Positions 6,162 through 14,852 of a DNA stretch of 17,670 nucleotides are shown piece by piece. The notes under the pieces are model-generated. The model saw nothing but the letters and a program-made list of their open reading frames with translations, was not told the DNA's origin and did not search any database. The stretch is taken from positions 1 to 17,670 of the forward strand of contig JBDRGX010000129.1 of the NCBI GenBank assembly GCA_043817485.1. Reading direction: 5' to 3'. Origin of the DNA: JBDRGX01 sp043817485 [NCBI: bacterium]. Its GTDB lineage: Bacteria; JBDRGX01. Numbering within the stretch: the stretch's first letter is position 1; every line of letters starts with the position of its first letter. The position numbers were made by a program, and so were the translations under genes.

Positions 6162-7592
6162 ATTAAATATAGTTTAATTCTACCTTTTTTAATATTTTTT
6201 ACTTCTTATATAAAATCTACAGATTTAATAAGAAAACCATCTGTTGCTGGATTATTTTATCCTGAAAAAGAAAAAGAATTAAAAAAAATGATTAATTCTT
6301 TTTTAGAGAAAACAAATGTGTCTTTAATAAAAGAAGATATTTTTGCTTTAATTTCTCCTCATGCGGGATATATTTATTCTGGAGAAATTGCAGCTTTTAA
6401 TTATAAAATTTTGCAAGAAAAAAAACCAGAAATTGTTATTTTAATTGGACCTTCTCATCAAGCTTTACTTAAAGGAATAAGTATTTATGAAAAAGGAAAA
6501 TTTAAAACTCCTTTAGGAGAAGTAGAAATAGATGAGGAATTAGCAGAAAAAATAAAAAATTATCATAAAATTATTTATAATGATCCAATTGCTCATATAA
6601 AAGAACATTCATTAGAAGTTCAACTTCCTTTTTTACAAGTAGTTTTGAAAAAATTTAAAATTGTTCCTATTTTGATAAATGAGCCTTCATTAGAAATGTG
6701 TAATATTTTGGCAGATGCTATTATAAACAATTTTGGCAATAAAAAAGTAGTGTTAATAGCAAGCACAGATCTTTCTCATTATCATTCTTATAATAAATCT
6801 TGTGAATTAGATGAAAAAGCAATTTCTATTATAAAAGAATTAGATGCTGCAAAATTACTTGAAAGTGTTAAAAATAATGAATGTGAATTATGTGGATTAG
6901 CTTCTGTTTTAACAACTATTATTGCGAGTAAAAAAATGAAATGTAATGAAGTTTCTTTACTTAAATATGCTAATTCTGGAGATACATCTGGAGATAAATC
7001 AAAAGTAGTAGGTTATTGTTCTATGGCAATTTATAATTCTAATGAAGAAGCAAATTTTTTAAATGAAGAAGAAAAAAAAGAATTACTTAATCTTGCTCGA
7101 AAAAGTATAGAAGAGTATTTTAATGAAAAAGAAAAAAAAATATCTAATTCTCAAAATAAAAAATTTGAGGAAAAAAAAGGAATTTTTGTTACTATTCATA
7201 AAAAAGGAAAATTAAGAGGTTGTATTGGTTATGTTTTTCCTTATAAAGATCTTTGGACATCAGTCTCTGAAATGGCTATACATAGTGCTTTTAATGATTC
7301 ACGATTTCCTTCAATAAAAAAAGAAGAATTGAATGATTTAGAAATAGAAATTTCAGTTTTATCTTCTTTAAAAAAAATAGAAAATATAGATGAAATTAAA
7401 ATAGGAGTGCATGGTTTATATATAAAAAAAGATTATTATTCTGGACTTTTATTACCTCAAGTAGCTACAGAATATAATTGGACAAAAAAAGAATTTTTAG
7501 AAAATGTATGCTTGAAAGCAAATCTTTCTATTACGAGTTGGAAAGAAAGTGAAATTTATATTTTTTCAGCTCAAATTTTTAGTGAGAAATAA
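6162..7592 (+). CDS. amrB: Fused AmmeMemoRadiSam B (Memo-like) and A (AMMECR1) protein with N-terminal signal
   Basis: The protein has 476 residues if started at ATT 6162. Residues 1-20 look like a signal peptide or anchor (Lys2, then a hydrophobic run). 'IRKPSVAGLFYP' at 23-34 is the usual Memo N-terminus and would be lost if the ATG at 6288 were the start. The Memo domain shows 'SPHAGYIYSG' (His67), 'GPSHQ' (His99), 'HSLEVQLPF' (His149) and 'STDLSHYHSY' (His206). The AMMECR1 domain (about 300-476) has 'LRGCIGYV' at 351-358 and 'DSRFPS'. The two are separate partners of a radical SAM enzyme in many genomes; the radical SAM partner is not in this window and the biochemical role is not settled. 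The stop overlaps lptC (TAATG), placing it in the LPS-transport operon. Family call sure; start codon likely. Confidence 0.88.
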   Translation: MKYSLILPFLIFFTSYIKSTDLIRKPSVAGLFYPEKEKELKKMINSFLEKTNVSLIKEDIFALISPHAGYIYSGEIAAFNYKILQEKKPEIVILIGPSHQALLKGISIYEKGKFKTPLGEVEIDEELAEKIKNYHKIIYNDPIAHIKEHSLEVQLPFLQVVLKKFKIVPILINEPSLEMCNILADAIINNFGNKKVVLIASTDLSHYHSYNKSCELDEKAISIIKELDAAKLLESVKNNECELCGLASVLTTIIASKKMKCNEVSLLKYANSGDTSGDKSKVVGYCSMAIYNSNEEANFLNEEEKKELLNLARKSIEEYFNEKEKKISNSQNKKFEEKKGIFVTIHKKGKLRGCIGYVFPYKDLWTSVSEMAIHSAFNDSRFPSIKKEELNDLEIEISVLSSLKKIENIDEIKIGVHGLYIKKDYYSGLLLPQVATEYNWTKKEFLENVCLKANLSITSWKESEIYIFSAQIFSEK

Positions 7593-8101
7593 TGATTAAA
7601 AAAATATTTTGTTTAATTTTTTTGATAGGATGTTTAAGTTGTAAATCTCAAAATACAAATTATTTAAATAATGTTTTTAATAAAATGGAATTAAAAGCAG
7701 ATTATAATTTGGCTGGTGTTGTAATCAAAAATAATGGAGATCCAAACGAAGATTGGGAATTACAATCTAATAAGCTTTTTATTTTTGAAAAAGAAGATGT
7801 TGCTTATTTAGAAAATGTTAAAATAATATTTCGAACACAAGGTTCTACTTTAAATGCAAAAGAAGCAAAGTTTTTTTTAGAAAATGAAAATTTTATTTTT
7901 AAAAAAAATGTTTGTGTAGTTTCTAATGAAGGAGTTAAATTAAAAACAGAATTACTTGAATGGGATTCAAAAAATAAAAAATTTACTACAGATAAAAATG
8001 TTAAAATAATATCAAAAAAAGGCGATATTATTTTAGGAAAAGGAATAGAAGCAGATATGGGGCTTAAAGTTTTTAAAATAAAAGAACTTAAGTTTAATTA
8101 A
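7592..8101 (+). CDS. lptC: LptC-like LPS export lipoprotein
   Basis: A 169-residue protein with a lipoprotein signal: basic 'MIKK', a hydrophobic run and a consensus lipobox LIGC ending at Cys14 (a second candidate is Cys17). The rest is a series of short beta strands with 'DWELQSNKLFIFEKED', 'LNAKEAKFFLENENFIFKKNVCVVSNEGVKLKTELLEWD' style repeats, split here between residues 49-127, as in the LptC/OstA jellyroll. LptC bridges the LptBFG transporter to LptA in the periplasm. Usual LptC proteins have an uncleaved TM anchor; a lipid anchor is a variation. It shares the TAATG junction with the preceding gene and is followed by lptA, which supports the call. Confidence 0.82.
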   Translation: MIKKIFCLIFLIGCLSCKSQNTNYLNNVFNKMELKADYNLAGVVIKNNGDPNEDWELQSNKLFIFEKEDVAYLENVKIIFRTQGSTLNAKEAKFFLENENFIFKKNVCVVSNEGVKLKTELLEWDSKNKKFTTDKNVKIISKKGDIILGKGIEADMGLKVFKIKELKFN

Positions 8102-8191
8102 AGATTGTGATATTACTAAAAAAATTAATATGTTAATTTGTGAATGATTTATTAATAGAGAATTTGAGTTTTTATAAAATTACAAAAAAAT

Positions 8192-8196
8192 GGAGG
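8192..8196 (+). promoter_or_regulatory. Ribosome binding site deciding the TTG start of lptA
   Basis: GGAGG five bases before TTG 8202. An in-frame ATG at 8190 overlaps this site itself, so it cannot be the start served by it. Confidence 0.7.
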
Positions 8197-8201
8197 TTTT
8201 T

Positions 8202-8849
8202 TTGAATATTAAAAATTTATTTTTTGTTTTTTGTTTTCTTATATTATCTTTTTGTTTAATAAAAGCAGAAGAAAAAAAAGAAGAAAAAATTTATTTAAGT
8301 GCTGATAATGCTGAATATTATTATGATGAAAAAGCAGAATTAACTACTTTTTTACAAGGAAATGTATTTTGTAAAAGTGGTGAAACAGAATTTTATGCTG
8401 ATGAAGCAAAAGTTTATAAAAAAGGTGAAACAGTATTTCTTCAAAAAAATATAAAAATTATTGATAAAAAAAGAAATTTTACATTATTTGGGAATGAAGC
8501 TTTTTATGAAAAAACAAAAAAATACATTAAAGTAATAGGTCCTTCAAAACTTATTTCTGATGATATGGAAGTTAAAGGAGAAATAATAGAAATTTTTGGT
8601 GAAGAAAAAATAGCCAAAATACAAGGAATAGTTGATTTTACCAAAAAAGAAATTAAAGCACAAGCAAGTTCAGCAATATATTATGATGTAGATAGGAAAA
8701 TTGAATTTATTGATAATGCTAAAATATGGAAAGAAAAAGAATTAGAAATTATTGGTAAAAAAATAACTTATTATTTGGATAATAAAAAACTTATAATAGA
8801 AGGAGAGGTAAAAGCAAATATTATTCCAAAACAAGAGGAAAAAAAATAA
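8202..8849 (+). CDS. lptA: LptA/OstA-like periplasmic LPS transport protein
   Basis: A 215-residue protein from the TTG start, with a Sec signal peptide ('NIKNLFFVFCFLILSFCLIKA', given in two parts: basic start, then hydrophobic core) cleaved near Ala-Glu at about residue 22. The mature part has repeating OstA strands: 'LSADNAEYYYDE', 'LQGNVFCKSGETEFYADEAKVYK', 'LFGNEAFYEKTKKYIKVIG', 'ARIQG'-like 'AKIQGIVDFTK' and 'EGEVKANI'. LptA forms the periplasmic bridge carrying LPS to LptD in the outer membrane. About 100 bases separate it from lptC, holding only AT-rich sequence. Its stop overlaps the lptB start (TAATG). Confidence 0.85.
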   Translation: MNIKNLFFVFCFLILSFCLIKAEEKKEEKIYLSADNAEYYYDEKAELTTFLQGNVFCKSGETEFYADEAKVYKKGETVFLQKNIKIIDKKRNFTLFGNEAFYEKTKKYIKVIGPSKLISDDMEVKGEIIEIFGEEKIAKIQGIVDFTKKEIKAQASSAIYYDVDRKIEFIDNAKIWKEKELEIIGKKITYYLDNKKLIIEGEVKANIIPKQEEKK

Positions 8850-9583
8850 TGAAAACATTGATTACAAATGAATTAGTTAAAATATATAAAAAAAGAAAAG
8901 TAGTTAATGAAGTAAGTTTTCAAGTTAAGCAAGGAGAAATAATAGGACTTTTAGGTCCTAATGGAGCTGGTAAGACTACTACTTTTTATATGATTGTAGG
9001 ATTAGTAAAACCAGATAATGGAAAAATTTTTATACAAAATGATGAGAAAAAAGAGGATATTACTAGATTACCAATGTATCAAAGAGCAAAAAAAGGAATT
9101 GGTTATCTTTCTCAAGATAGTTCAGTTTTTCGCAATTTAACTGTTGAAGAAAATATAAAAGCTATTTTAGAAGTATTAAATTTAAGTAAAGCACAACAAA
9201 AAGAAAAATTAGATTTTTTATTAAAAGAATTTGGGATAGAGCATATTGTTAAAAACAAAGCATATTCTTTATCTGGAGGTGAAAGAAGACGAGTAGAAGT
9301 TTGTCGTACTTTAGCAACTGAGCCTTTATTTATTCTTTTAGATGAACCTTTTTCTGGGATTGATCCTATTACTGTTGAAGATATTCAATCTATTATTATT
9401 CAATTAAAAAATAATGGTTTTGGTATTATTATTACAGATCATAATGTTAGAGAAATTCTTAAAATTGTAGATAGAGCTTATATAATTCAAGATGGAAAAA
9501 TTTTTGCATCAGGATTACCAAAAGAAATAGAAGAAAATTCATTAGTAAGAAAAAATTACTTAGGAGAAAATTTTAAAATATAA
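8849..9583 (+). CDS. lptB: LPS export ABC transporter ATP-binding protein LptB
   Basis: The cytoplasmic ATPase that drives LPS extraction from the inner membrane with LptF and LptG (not in this window). All ABC motifs are intact in its 244 residues: Walker A 'GPNGAGKTT' at 36-44, Q-loop Gln89, signature 'LSGGE' at 141-145, Walker B and catalytic Glu in 'FILLDEPFSGIDP' (161-173) and switch His198. 'YLSQDSSVFRNLTVEENI' and 'GGERRRVEVCR' are specific to LptB. The start overlaps the lptA stop. Length and sequence match the family closely. Confidence 0.97.
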   Translation: MKTLITNELVKIYKKRKVVNEVSFQVKQGEIIGLLGPNGAGKTTTFYMIVGLVKPDNGKIFIQNDEKKEDITRLPMYQRAKKGIGYLSQDSSVFRNLTVEENIKAILEVLNLSKAQQKEKLDFLLKEFGIEHIVKNKAYSLSGGERRRVEVCRTLATEPLFILLDEPFSGIDPITVEDIQSIIIQLKNNGFGIIITDHNVREILKIVDRAYIIQDGKIFASGLPKEIEENSLVRKNYLGENFKI

Positions 9584-9635
9584 AGGAAACATTTATATTT
9601 GATACTAAGTTACAAAAAGAGTAGTAATAATTAAA

Positions 9636-9693
9636 AATTCGAAATCCGAATATCTAAATCCAAAACAAATTTTAATGACAAAAATACAAATGT
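9636..9693 (+). repeat. Dispersed AT-rich repeat, copy 2
   Basis: Aligns without gaps to copy 1 (4203-4260, opposite strand) at 45 of 58 positions. It continues rightward into related-looking text (TTCGAAAC, AACGAATATCGAATATGG) up to about 9726. It separates lptB from rpoN, which are normally close together. The 205-base gap (9584-9788) holds nothing else recognisable apart from the rpoN ribosome site. Confidence 0.7.
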
Positions 9694-9788
9694 TCGAAAC
9701 AAAGAAAAACGAATATCGAATATGGTAATTTACAACATTTTATTTCTGATTGCAAATTGGTATTAAAAGATTTTTAAGGGAATTTATT

Positions 9789-11243
9789 ATGGAACAAAAA
9801 TTATCTCAAAAATTAGTTCAAACGCAAAAACTTATAATAACTCCACAACTTCTACAATCACTCAAAATAATGCAAATATCTCGATTGGAATTAGTAGATT
9901 TAATTCATCAAGAAATGCAAGAAAATCCAGTTTTAGAAGAAAGAGAAAAAACATTTGAATCTACAAACGAATTTGTAAATGAATTTGCAAAAACAGAAGA
10001 AACAGAAGAAAAAGATGAATCAATTTCTGAAGAAAAAGAAAATTTACCAGATGTTGATTTTGATTGGGTGGAAGATTTTTCTTTTACAGAAAAGGAGAAT
10101 TTTTCTCAAGATAAAGGAATGCTTGAAAAAAATTTTTTAGAAAATATTTCAGATTCTCTTCCTTCATTACAAGAAACTTTATTATGGCAACTTCGATTAA
10201 CATCTAAAAATGATATTGATTGGAAAATTGGAGAAGAAATTATTGGAAATATTGATGATAATGGTTATTTGAATAATAGTTTAGAAGAAATTAGTGAAAA
10301 ATTAAATTTAGATATTGAAAAAGTTTATGATGTTCTTTTGTTAATTCAAACATTTGATCCGATTGGAGTAGGAGCAAGAAATTTAAGAGAAAGTCTACTT
10401 ATTCAAAAAAGAGATTTAAATATAGATAATCCATTACTTGGAAGAATTATTTTAAATTGTTATGATAAAATAACTTCTGACTCTTATTCGGAAATAGCAG
10501 GTTTGTTAAACACTACTATTTCTGAAGTAAAAGAAGCTATAGAAATAATTGCAAAGTTAGAACCATATCCAGGGTTAAAATATAATAATGAAAAACCTAA
10601 ATATATAATTCCTGATATTTTAATTGAAAAAATAGAAGATACATATGAAATTATTTTTAATACAGAAGGAATTCCTCCTTTAAAAATAAATACATATTAT
10701 AAAAAAATATTAGCAGAAAAAAATGAAATTGAATTAGAATTTTGTAAGTATATTCAAAATAAAATTAGAAGAGCAAAAGAAATTATTAAAAGCATTGAAC
10801 AAAGAAAAAGTACTATTTATAAAATTGCCCAAAGTATTTTTTTTAAACAAGAAGAGTTTTTAGAAAAAGGGATTCAATATCTTAAGCCCCTTAATCTTCA
10901 ACAAATTGCTGAGATGATTGGTATGCATATTTCAACTATAAGTAGAGCTGTAACTGATAAATATGTTCAAACCCCACAAGGAGTATTTGAATTAAAGTAT
11001 TTTTTTTCATCAGGAATAAAACAAGAAGGGATGCAAAGTTCTTCTATTAGTATAAAAGAAATGATGAAAGAAATTATAAATGAAGAAAATGTTTATAAGC
11101 CCTATACAGATAATGAAATAGTAGAAATTTTTAAAAAAAAAGAAATTAATATAGCTCGAAGAACAATTGTTAAATATAGAGAAGATATGGGAATTTTATC
11201 TTCAAATAAGAGAAAAAGAAAAAATGGAAATTATTGCAACTAA
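9789..11243 (+). CDS. rpoN: RNA polymerase sigma-54 factor
   Basis: RpoN directs RNA polymerase to -24/-12 promoters opened by AAA+ activators. Its 484 residues show region I '[20 protein letters not shown]' then 'LLQSLKIMQ' with the downstream 'QENPVLEE'; a highly acidic region II (about 50-110); the core-binding domain (about 120-310) with 'DDNGYL' and '[15 protein letters not shown]'; a helix-turn-helix '[19 protein letters not shown]'; and the RpoN box '[10 protein letters not shown]' at 456-465. The start is the ATG at 9789, since AAGGGAA sits about seven bases upstream and region I begins there; an earlier in-frame TTG (9750) falls in repeat-flanking sequence. No activator or -24/-12 site was recognised in the window. 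Confidence 0.97.
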   Translation: MEQKLSQKLVQTQKLIITPQLLQSLKIMQISRLELVDLIHQEMQENPVLEEREKTFESTNEFVNEFAKTEETEEKDESISEEKENLPDVDFDWVEDFSFTEKENFSQDKGMLEKNFLENISDSLPSLQETLLWQLRLTSKNDIDWKIGEEIIGNIDDNGYLNNSLEEISEKLNLDIEKVYDVLLLIQTFDPIGVGARNLRESLLIQKRDLNIDNPLLGRIILNCYDKITSDSYSEIAGLLNTTISEVKEAIEIIAKLEPYPGLKYNNEKPKYIIPDILIEKIEDTYEIIFNTEGIPPLKINTYYKKILAEKNEIELEFCKYIQNKIRRAKEIIKSIEQRKSTIYKIAQSIFFKQEEFLEKGIQYLKPLNLQQIAEMIGMHISTISRAVTDKYVQTPQGVFELKYFFSSGIKQEGMQSSSISIKEMMKEIINEENVYKPYTDNEIVEIFKKKEINIARRTIVKYREDMGILSSNKRKRKNGNYCN

Positions 11244-11664
11244 TAGAAAAGCTAAATTTGATTATTATTTTATAGAAATTTATGAAGCTGGAATTGTTTT
11301 AACAGGATGTGAAATAAAATCTGTTAGAGAAAAAAAAATAAATTTTAAAGATAGTTTTGCTCAAATTAAAAATAATCAAGTTTATTTATATAATTTACAT
11401 ATTAGTCCTTATGAAAAAGGAAATAGATTTAATTTAGAAGCTACAAGAGTTAGAAAATTATTGTTAAAAAAAAAAGAAATAAAATATATTTTTGGACAAG
11501 TATGTCAAAAAGGACTTACATTAATACCTATTGAAATATATTTAAAAAGAAATTTAGCAAAGGTAAAATTAGCATTAGCAAAAGGTAAAAAAACATATGA
11601 TAAAAGAGAAACAATAAAAAAAAGAGATGTAGAAAGAGAGTTAAAAAGAATGTATAAAAAATAA
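11224..11664 (+). CDS. smpB: SsrA (tmRNA)-binding protein SmpB
   Basis: SmpB brings tmRNA to stalled ribosomes in trans-translation. The 146-residue protein has '[20 protein letters not shown]' at its start, the family signature '[14 protein letters not shown]' at about 22-35, '[13 protein letters not shown]' and a basic C-terminal tail '[20 protein letters not shown]' that enters the ribosomal mRNA channel. The start at 11224 matches the family N-terminus. It lies 20 bases inside the end of rpoN and lacks a strong ribosome site, so it is probably translated by coupling. A longer in-frame start at 11167 would add residues not found in SmpB. Confidence 0.96.
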   Translation: MEIIATNRKAKFDYYFIEIYEAGIVLTGCEIKSVREKKINFKDSFAQIKNNQVYLYNLHISPYEKGNRFNLEATRVRKLLLKKKEIKYIFGQVCQKGLTLIPIEIYLKRNLAKVKLALAKGKKTYDKRETIKKRDVERELKRMYKK

Positions 11665-11757
11665 AGTTTTTCTTGACAATTTTAAAAATATAAAACAAAC
11701 ATTTTTTTAAAATAAATTTAGAATTTTATTGTATTTTTTTAATTGGGGGGCATTGTT

Positions 11758-13245
11758 ATGATAAAATTAAAAAAACTTTTATTAATAATAGTTTTTTTAA
11801 GCATATTTTTAATTAATTTTGGATTATCTATTACTTCTACTGTTAATTGGTTAAGATGGGGTTCTTCTGCACGATTATTTGGAACTGGAGAAAGTGGAAC
11901 TGCTTTAATTGATGATGTATCAAGTACTTATTGGAATCCAGCTGGTCTTGCTCACATTGAAAATCCGCAAATGTCTTTTATTTATGTAGAAACACCTTTA
12001 GGAGAGGCTGGATATAATTATTCATATTTTTCTTATGCTCATCCAATAACAATATTTGGACAAAAATGTATTATGGGTGAATCTATTTATTATATGGGAA
12101 TAGATACACATTTAACACCTAATACAGTTGAAGAATGTGAAGAATTAATAAGACAAACTGGAAATCCACAAATAGGAGTAATAAAATATGTAGATACTTG
12201 CGGTACTTTTGGATTTGGTTGGCAAATAAAAGAAAAATTGTTAGCTGGAATAAGTTATAAACTAATTTATAGTGATACTTGGGCTACTTATGATGAAAAA
12301 ATAGTAAAAAATTTTAATATAGATAGAAGAAAGAATGTTCATAGAAATCAAGCATTTTCATGGGCTTTTGATTTGGGAGTAGTTTATAAAATTACAGATG
12401 AAATAAAATTTCCATTTGTAAATTATTCTATTAAAAATATGCGATTTGCACCAGTTTTAAAAAATATAGGACCAGATTTAGAAAGAAAATCTTCTACTAC
12501 ACCAGGCAAAGTAACAGCTGATCCTTTACCACATCAATTAATTTTTGGGATAGGATGTGATCTTTATGATCAAGGAGTTCATAGAATTACTTTTACAGCA
12601 GATCCTTATTTTTTAGTAGGAAAATCTTTTAAAGTAGTTAATAGTACTTATGTAGAATGGAAAAGTAAATATGAAACAGAAAATGGGAAAGTAGTTTATA
12701 ATAAATATAACAATGTTTTGTGGAATGAAAAAAATCAAACAAAAGGGAAAATTACTTATGAACAATTTAATGAATTACAAGAAAGAAGACAAGAAAAACA
12801 TTGGCCTTATGACAGATGGCAAAAAAGAGAAAATGCTGGGTATCAAGATGGAAATAATGTAGAAATAATTAATGATAATAATGTTAATAATCCAAAATCA
12901 GGAGAAGAAGGAGATATACAAATAAAAAATTGGGAAAAAAGTAATAATAAAAAAATCTCTAAATTTCCAGAAATTTGTATTGCTACTACTGAAAGTACAC
13001 GAGATGCTTTATTTAATGTTAATTTTGGATTAGAATATTGTTATGGAGATATTTTAAGTTTAAGAATAGGAAGAATGGCACGATTAATAGAATCTTCTTT
13101 AGTAGATCCATCTTTTAAAAATACTTTTACTGCTGGAATTGGTGTAAAATTAAAAAAATATGTTCTTGATTATGCTTATTTGCCTTGGGGTAGTGGAGAA
13201 CAAAAAACTCATATTTTTTCTATTAAAATTTTATTTGAAGGATAA
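11758..13245 (+). CDS. PorV/UPF0164-type outer-membrane beta-barrel protein
   Basis: A 495-residue protein with a signal peptide (basic MIKLKK, hydrophobic to about residue 24). The family hallmark follows: 'WGSSARLFGTGESGTALIDD' then 'STYWNPAGLA' (small residues, then Y-W-N-P-A-G). Many alternating aromatic strands and the ending 'YAYLPWGSGEQKTHIFSIKILFEG' fit a FadL/PorV-like barrel. Relatives serve as outer-membrane channels or as shuttle proteins in type IX secretion; no other type IX gene is here, so that role is not claimed. A hydrophilic stretch at about 300-400, rich in Asn, Lys and Glu, is probably an extended loop. The ATG at 11758 has a G6 site (11745-11750) seven bases upstream. 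A TTGACA at 11673 may be part of a promoter, but no good -10 follows. Confidence 0.75.
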   Translation: MIKLKKLLLIIVFLSIFLINFGLSITSTVNWLRWGSSARLFGTGESGTALIDDVSSTYWNPAGLAHIENPQMSFIYVETPLGEAGYNYSYFSYAHPITIFGQKCIMGESIYYMGIDTHLTPNTVEECEELIRQTGNPQIGVIKYVDTCGTFGFGWQIKEKLLAGISYKLIYSDTWATYDEKIVKNFNIDRRKNVHRNQAFSWAFDLGVVYKITDEIKFPFVNYSIKNMRFAPVLKNIGPDLERKSSTTPGKVTADPLPHQLIFGIGCDLYDQGVHRITFTADPYFLVGKSFKVVNSTYVEWKSKYETENGKVVYNKYNNVLWNEKNQTKGKITYEQFNELQERRQEKHWPYDRWQKRENAGYQDGNNVEIINDNNVNNPKSGEEGDIQIKNWEKSNNKKISKFPEICIATTESTRDALFNVNFGLEYCYGDILSLRIGRMARLIESSLVDPSFKNTFTAGIGVKLKKYVLDYAYLPWGSGEQKTHIFSIKILFEG

Positions 13246-13325
13246 TTAAAAGTTTAAAAGATTGGTTATGTTTTAAAATTGATTTTATTGAAAAATTAAA
13301 AATAATTCAAAGAAAGGTAATATTT

Positions 13326-13670
13326 TTGCAAAAAAAAAGAAAAAATAATCAAATTTTTTTTTTATTATTTTTTAGTATACTTGCATTACTTTTATATTTA
13401 TTTGGTTTTTCTAAAAATGGATATTGGGAAAAATATAAATTATCGCAACAAATAAAAACAATAAAAAAAGAAATAAAAATTATTGAAGAAAATAATTTAA
13501 AATTAAAAAAAGAAATTAGTACTTTGAAAAATAATAACGATTATATTGAAGAAATAGCGAGGCAAGAATTAAAAATGATTAAACCAGGAGAAATTGTTTA
13601 TAAAATAAATTTTGAAAATGTAGAAAAGAAAAACAAAAATCAAAGGAAAAATACAAATGAGAAAAAATAA
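13326..13670 (+). CDS. ftsB: FtsB/DivIC-like cell division protein
   Basis: A short bitopic protein of 114 residues: basic cytoplasmic start, one TM helix at about 10-27, then a Lys/Glu/Ile-rich coiled coil (about 35-70) and the family's closing 'YIEEIARQELKMIKPGEIVYKI', where 'A-R-x-E-L-x-x-x-x-P-G-E' is the FtsB/DivIC signature. It would sit in the division septum with FtsL and FtsQ. The start is TTG with an AAAGG site eight bases upstream; a run of nine A follows the second codon. It overlaps the next gene by 14 bases. The usual enolase neighbour is absent. Confidence 0.85.
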   Translation: MQKKRKNNQIFFLLFFSILALLLYLFGFSKNGYWEKYKLSQQIKTIKKEIKIIEENNLKLKKEISTLKNNNDYIEEIARQELKMIKPGEIVYKINFENVEKKNKNQRKNTNEKK

Positions 13671-14295
13671 ATATGTGTTTTTATTTTTATTTTTAATTAC
13701 TTTTTGTTTTGCTAATGAAGAAAAAATTCTTCAACAAGGTGATGTACTTAAAATAATAATAGAAGAATATAGCGAAAATCCAATTGTTTCAACAATTAAT
13801 TCTGAAAATATAATAATTATACCTATAATTGGAAAAATAAAAGCTACTGGAATAACAATTATTGAATTAAAAAAACAAATAGAAACTTCTTTGTCTACCT
13901 ATCTTAAAAATCCAAAAGTAATTATTAGCTTAGAAGAGGATATATCTTGCAAAATACTTATTTTAGGAGAAATATCGAAGCCAGGGGTATATCCATTTAG
14001 AGAGCAAGAAAATTTTTTAAGAATTATTGCTACAGTAGGTGGTTTTACACCAAATGCAAATTCAAAAAAAGTAAAAATAATTAGGGGAGTAAAAGGAAAT
14101 TCTCAAGTAATTAAAATAAATATGGAAGATTTTTTAAATACAGGAAATTATTCTTTACTACCTAAATTAGAAAAAGAAGATATTATTATTGTTCCACCAA
14201 AATCTTCAATTAGTCTGTGGAGAAAAACAATGACATTTCTTACTGATGCATTTATAATTCATACTTTTCTTAAAATATTAGGTGTTTTAAAATAA
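13657..14295 (+). CDS. Polysaccharide export protein with SLBB domain (Wza-like)
   Basis: This 212-residue protein has a signal peptide (about 1-19) followed by a poly-export domain at 25-93 ('LQQGDVLKIIIEEYSENP', 'IIPIIGKIKATGITIIELKKQI') and an SLBB domain at 97-180 ('ILILGEISKPGVYPF', 'IATVGGFTPNANSKKVKIIR'). It ends in a hydrophobic helix at about 186-212, comparable to the membrane-spanning helix of Wza. Such proteins form the outer-membrane or periplasmic channel for capsule or exopolysaccharide. It lacks the lipobox cysteine of Wza and no polymerase, flippase or tyrosine kinase gene lies nearby. The ATG lies inside the end of ftsB. Confidence 0.88.
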   Translation: MRKNKYVFLFLFLITFCFANEEKILQQGDVLKIIIEEYSENPIVSTINSENIIIIPIIGKIKATGITIIELKKQIETSLSTYLKNPKVIISLEEDISCKILILGEISKPGVYPFREQENFLRIIATVGGFTPNANSKKVKIIRGVKGNSQVIKINMEDFLNTGNYSLLPKLEKEDIIIVPPKSSISLWRKTMTFLTDAFIIHTFLKILGVLK

Positions 14296-14307
14296 TTTCA
14301 AAAAAAG

Positions 14308-14335
14308 TTGACAAAGTTTATATTTAAGTTATTTA
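14308..14335 (+). promoter_or_regulatory. Probable sigma-70 promoter for the DUF5683-like gene and lipoprotein
   Basis: TTGACA at 14308-14313, a 16-base spacer and TATTTA at 14330-14335, some 25 bases before the start at 14361. It lies in the 65-base gap after the SLBB gene. Confidence 0.5.
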
Positions 14336-14360
14336 TTTTTTTTTAAAAGGAGATGATATA

Positions 14361-14837
14361 ATGAAAAAAATAGCTTTATTAATAGGAATTTTATTTTTTT
14401 TTAGTTTAATTTATGGAGAAGAAGAAATTGTAGAAAAACAAGAAGTATATTTAAGTGGACAAGTGCTTATTCCAGGTTTATACCAAATTTGTCAAGAAAA
14501 ACAATTAGTTAAGGGATTTTTATTAATGGGTGGAGAAATTGTGTGTTTAACTACAGGAATAATGGCTTATTCTAATAGTGAGAAACTTTTTAAAAAATAT
14601 AATGATTTAAAACAAGGTAATTCTGCAGAATGGGATAAAAAATATAATGATTATAAAAGTTCATATAAAACAATGCAAATGTTATTTATTGGAGCAGGTG
14701 CTTTTTATGCAATAAATTTTATAGATGCTTTAATTCATTTTAAGAAAACTGTAGCATGTAATCAAAATTTACAAAATAAAATAGTTTTTAATTATAATTT
14801 ACAAAAAATAAAAGTGGGATATAAACAAGAATTTTAA
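14361..14837 (+). CDS. Exported DUF5683-like membrane protein, function unknown
   Basis: A 158-residue protein: signal peptide to about residue 20 (ending Tyr-Gly-Glu), then a region with two hydrophobic segments at about 50-70 ('GFLLMGGEIVCLTTGIMAYS') and 112-132 ('MQMLFIGAGAFYAINFIDAL'), separated by a charged loop with repeated Tyr-Asn/Tyr-Lys ('KKYNDLKQG', 'KKYNDYKSSYK'). The pattern of glycine-rich helix, Tyr-rich loop and 'A-G-A-F-Y-A-I-N-x-I-D-A' resembles DUF5683 proteins of diderm bacteria, whose role is not established. It has a good AAAGGAG site eight bases upstream of the ATG, its own likely promoter, and is followed by a lipoprotein gene 15 bases on. Confidence 0.6.
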   Translation: MKKIALLIGILFFFSLIYGEEEIVEKQEVYLSGQVLIPGLYQICQEKQLVKGFLLMGGEIVCLTTGIMAYSNSEKLFKKYNDLKQGNSAEWDKKYNDYKSSYKTMQMLFIGAGAFYAINFIDALIHFKKTVACNQNLQNKIVFNYNLQKIKVGYKQEF

Positions 14838-14852
14838 CTTTAGGAGAAAAGA

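Noticed and set aside
11673-11701. Promoter upstream of the PorV-like gene
   Set aside because: The TTGACA is perfect but the -10 position reads CAAACA; the only TATAAA is 10 bases away. Mentioned in the gene entry but not called.
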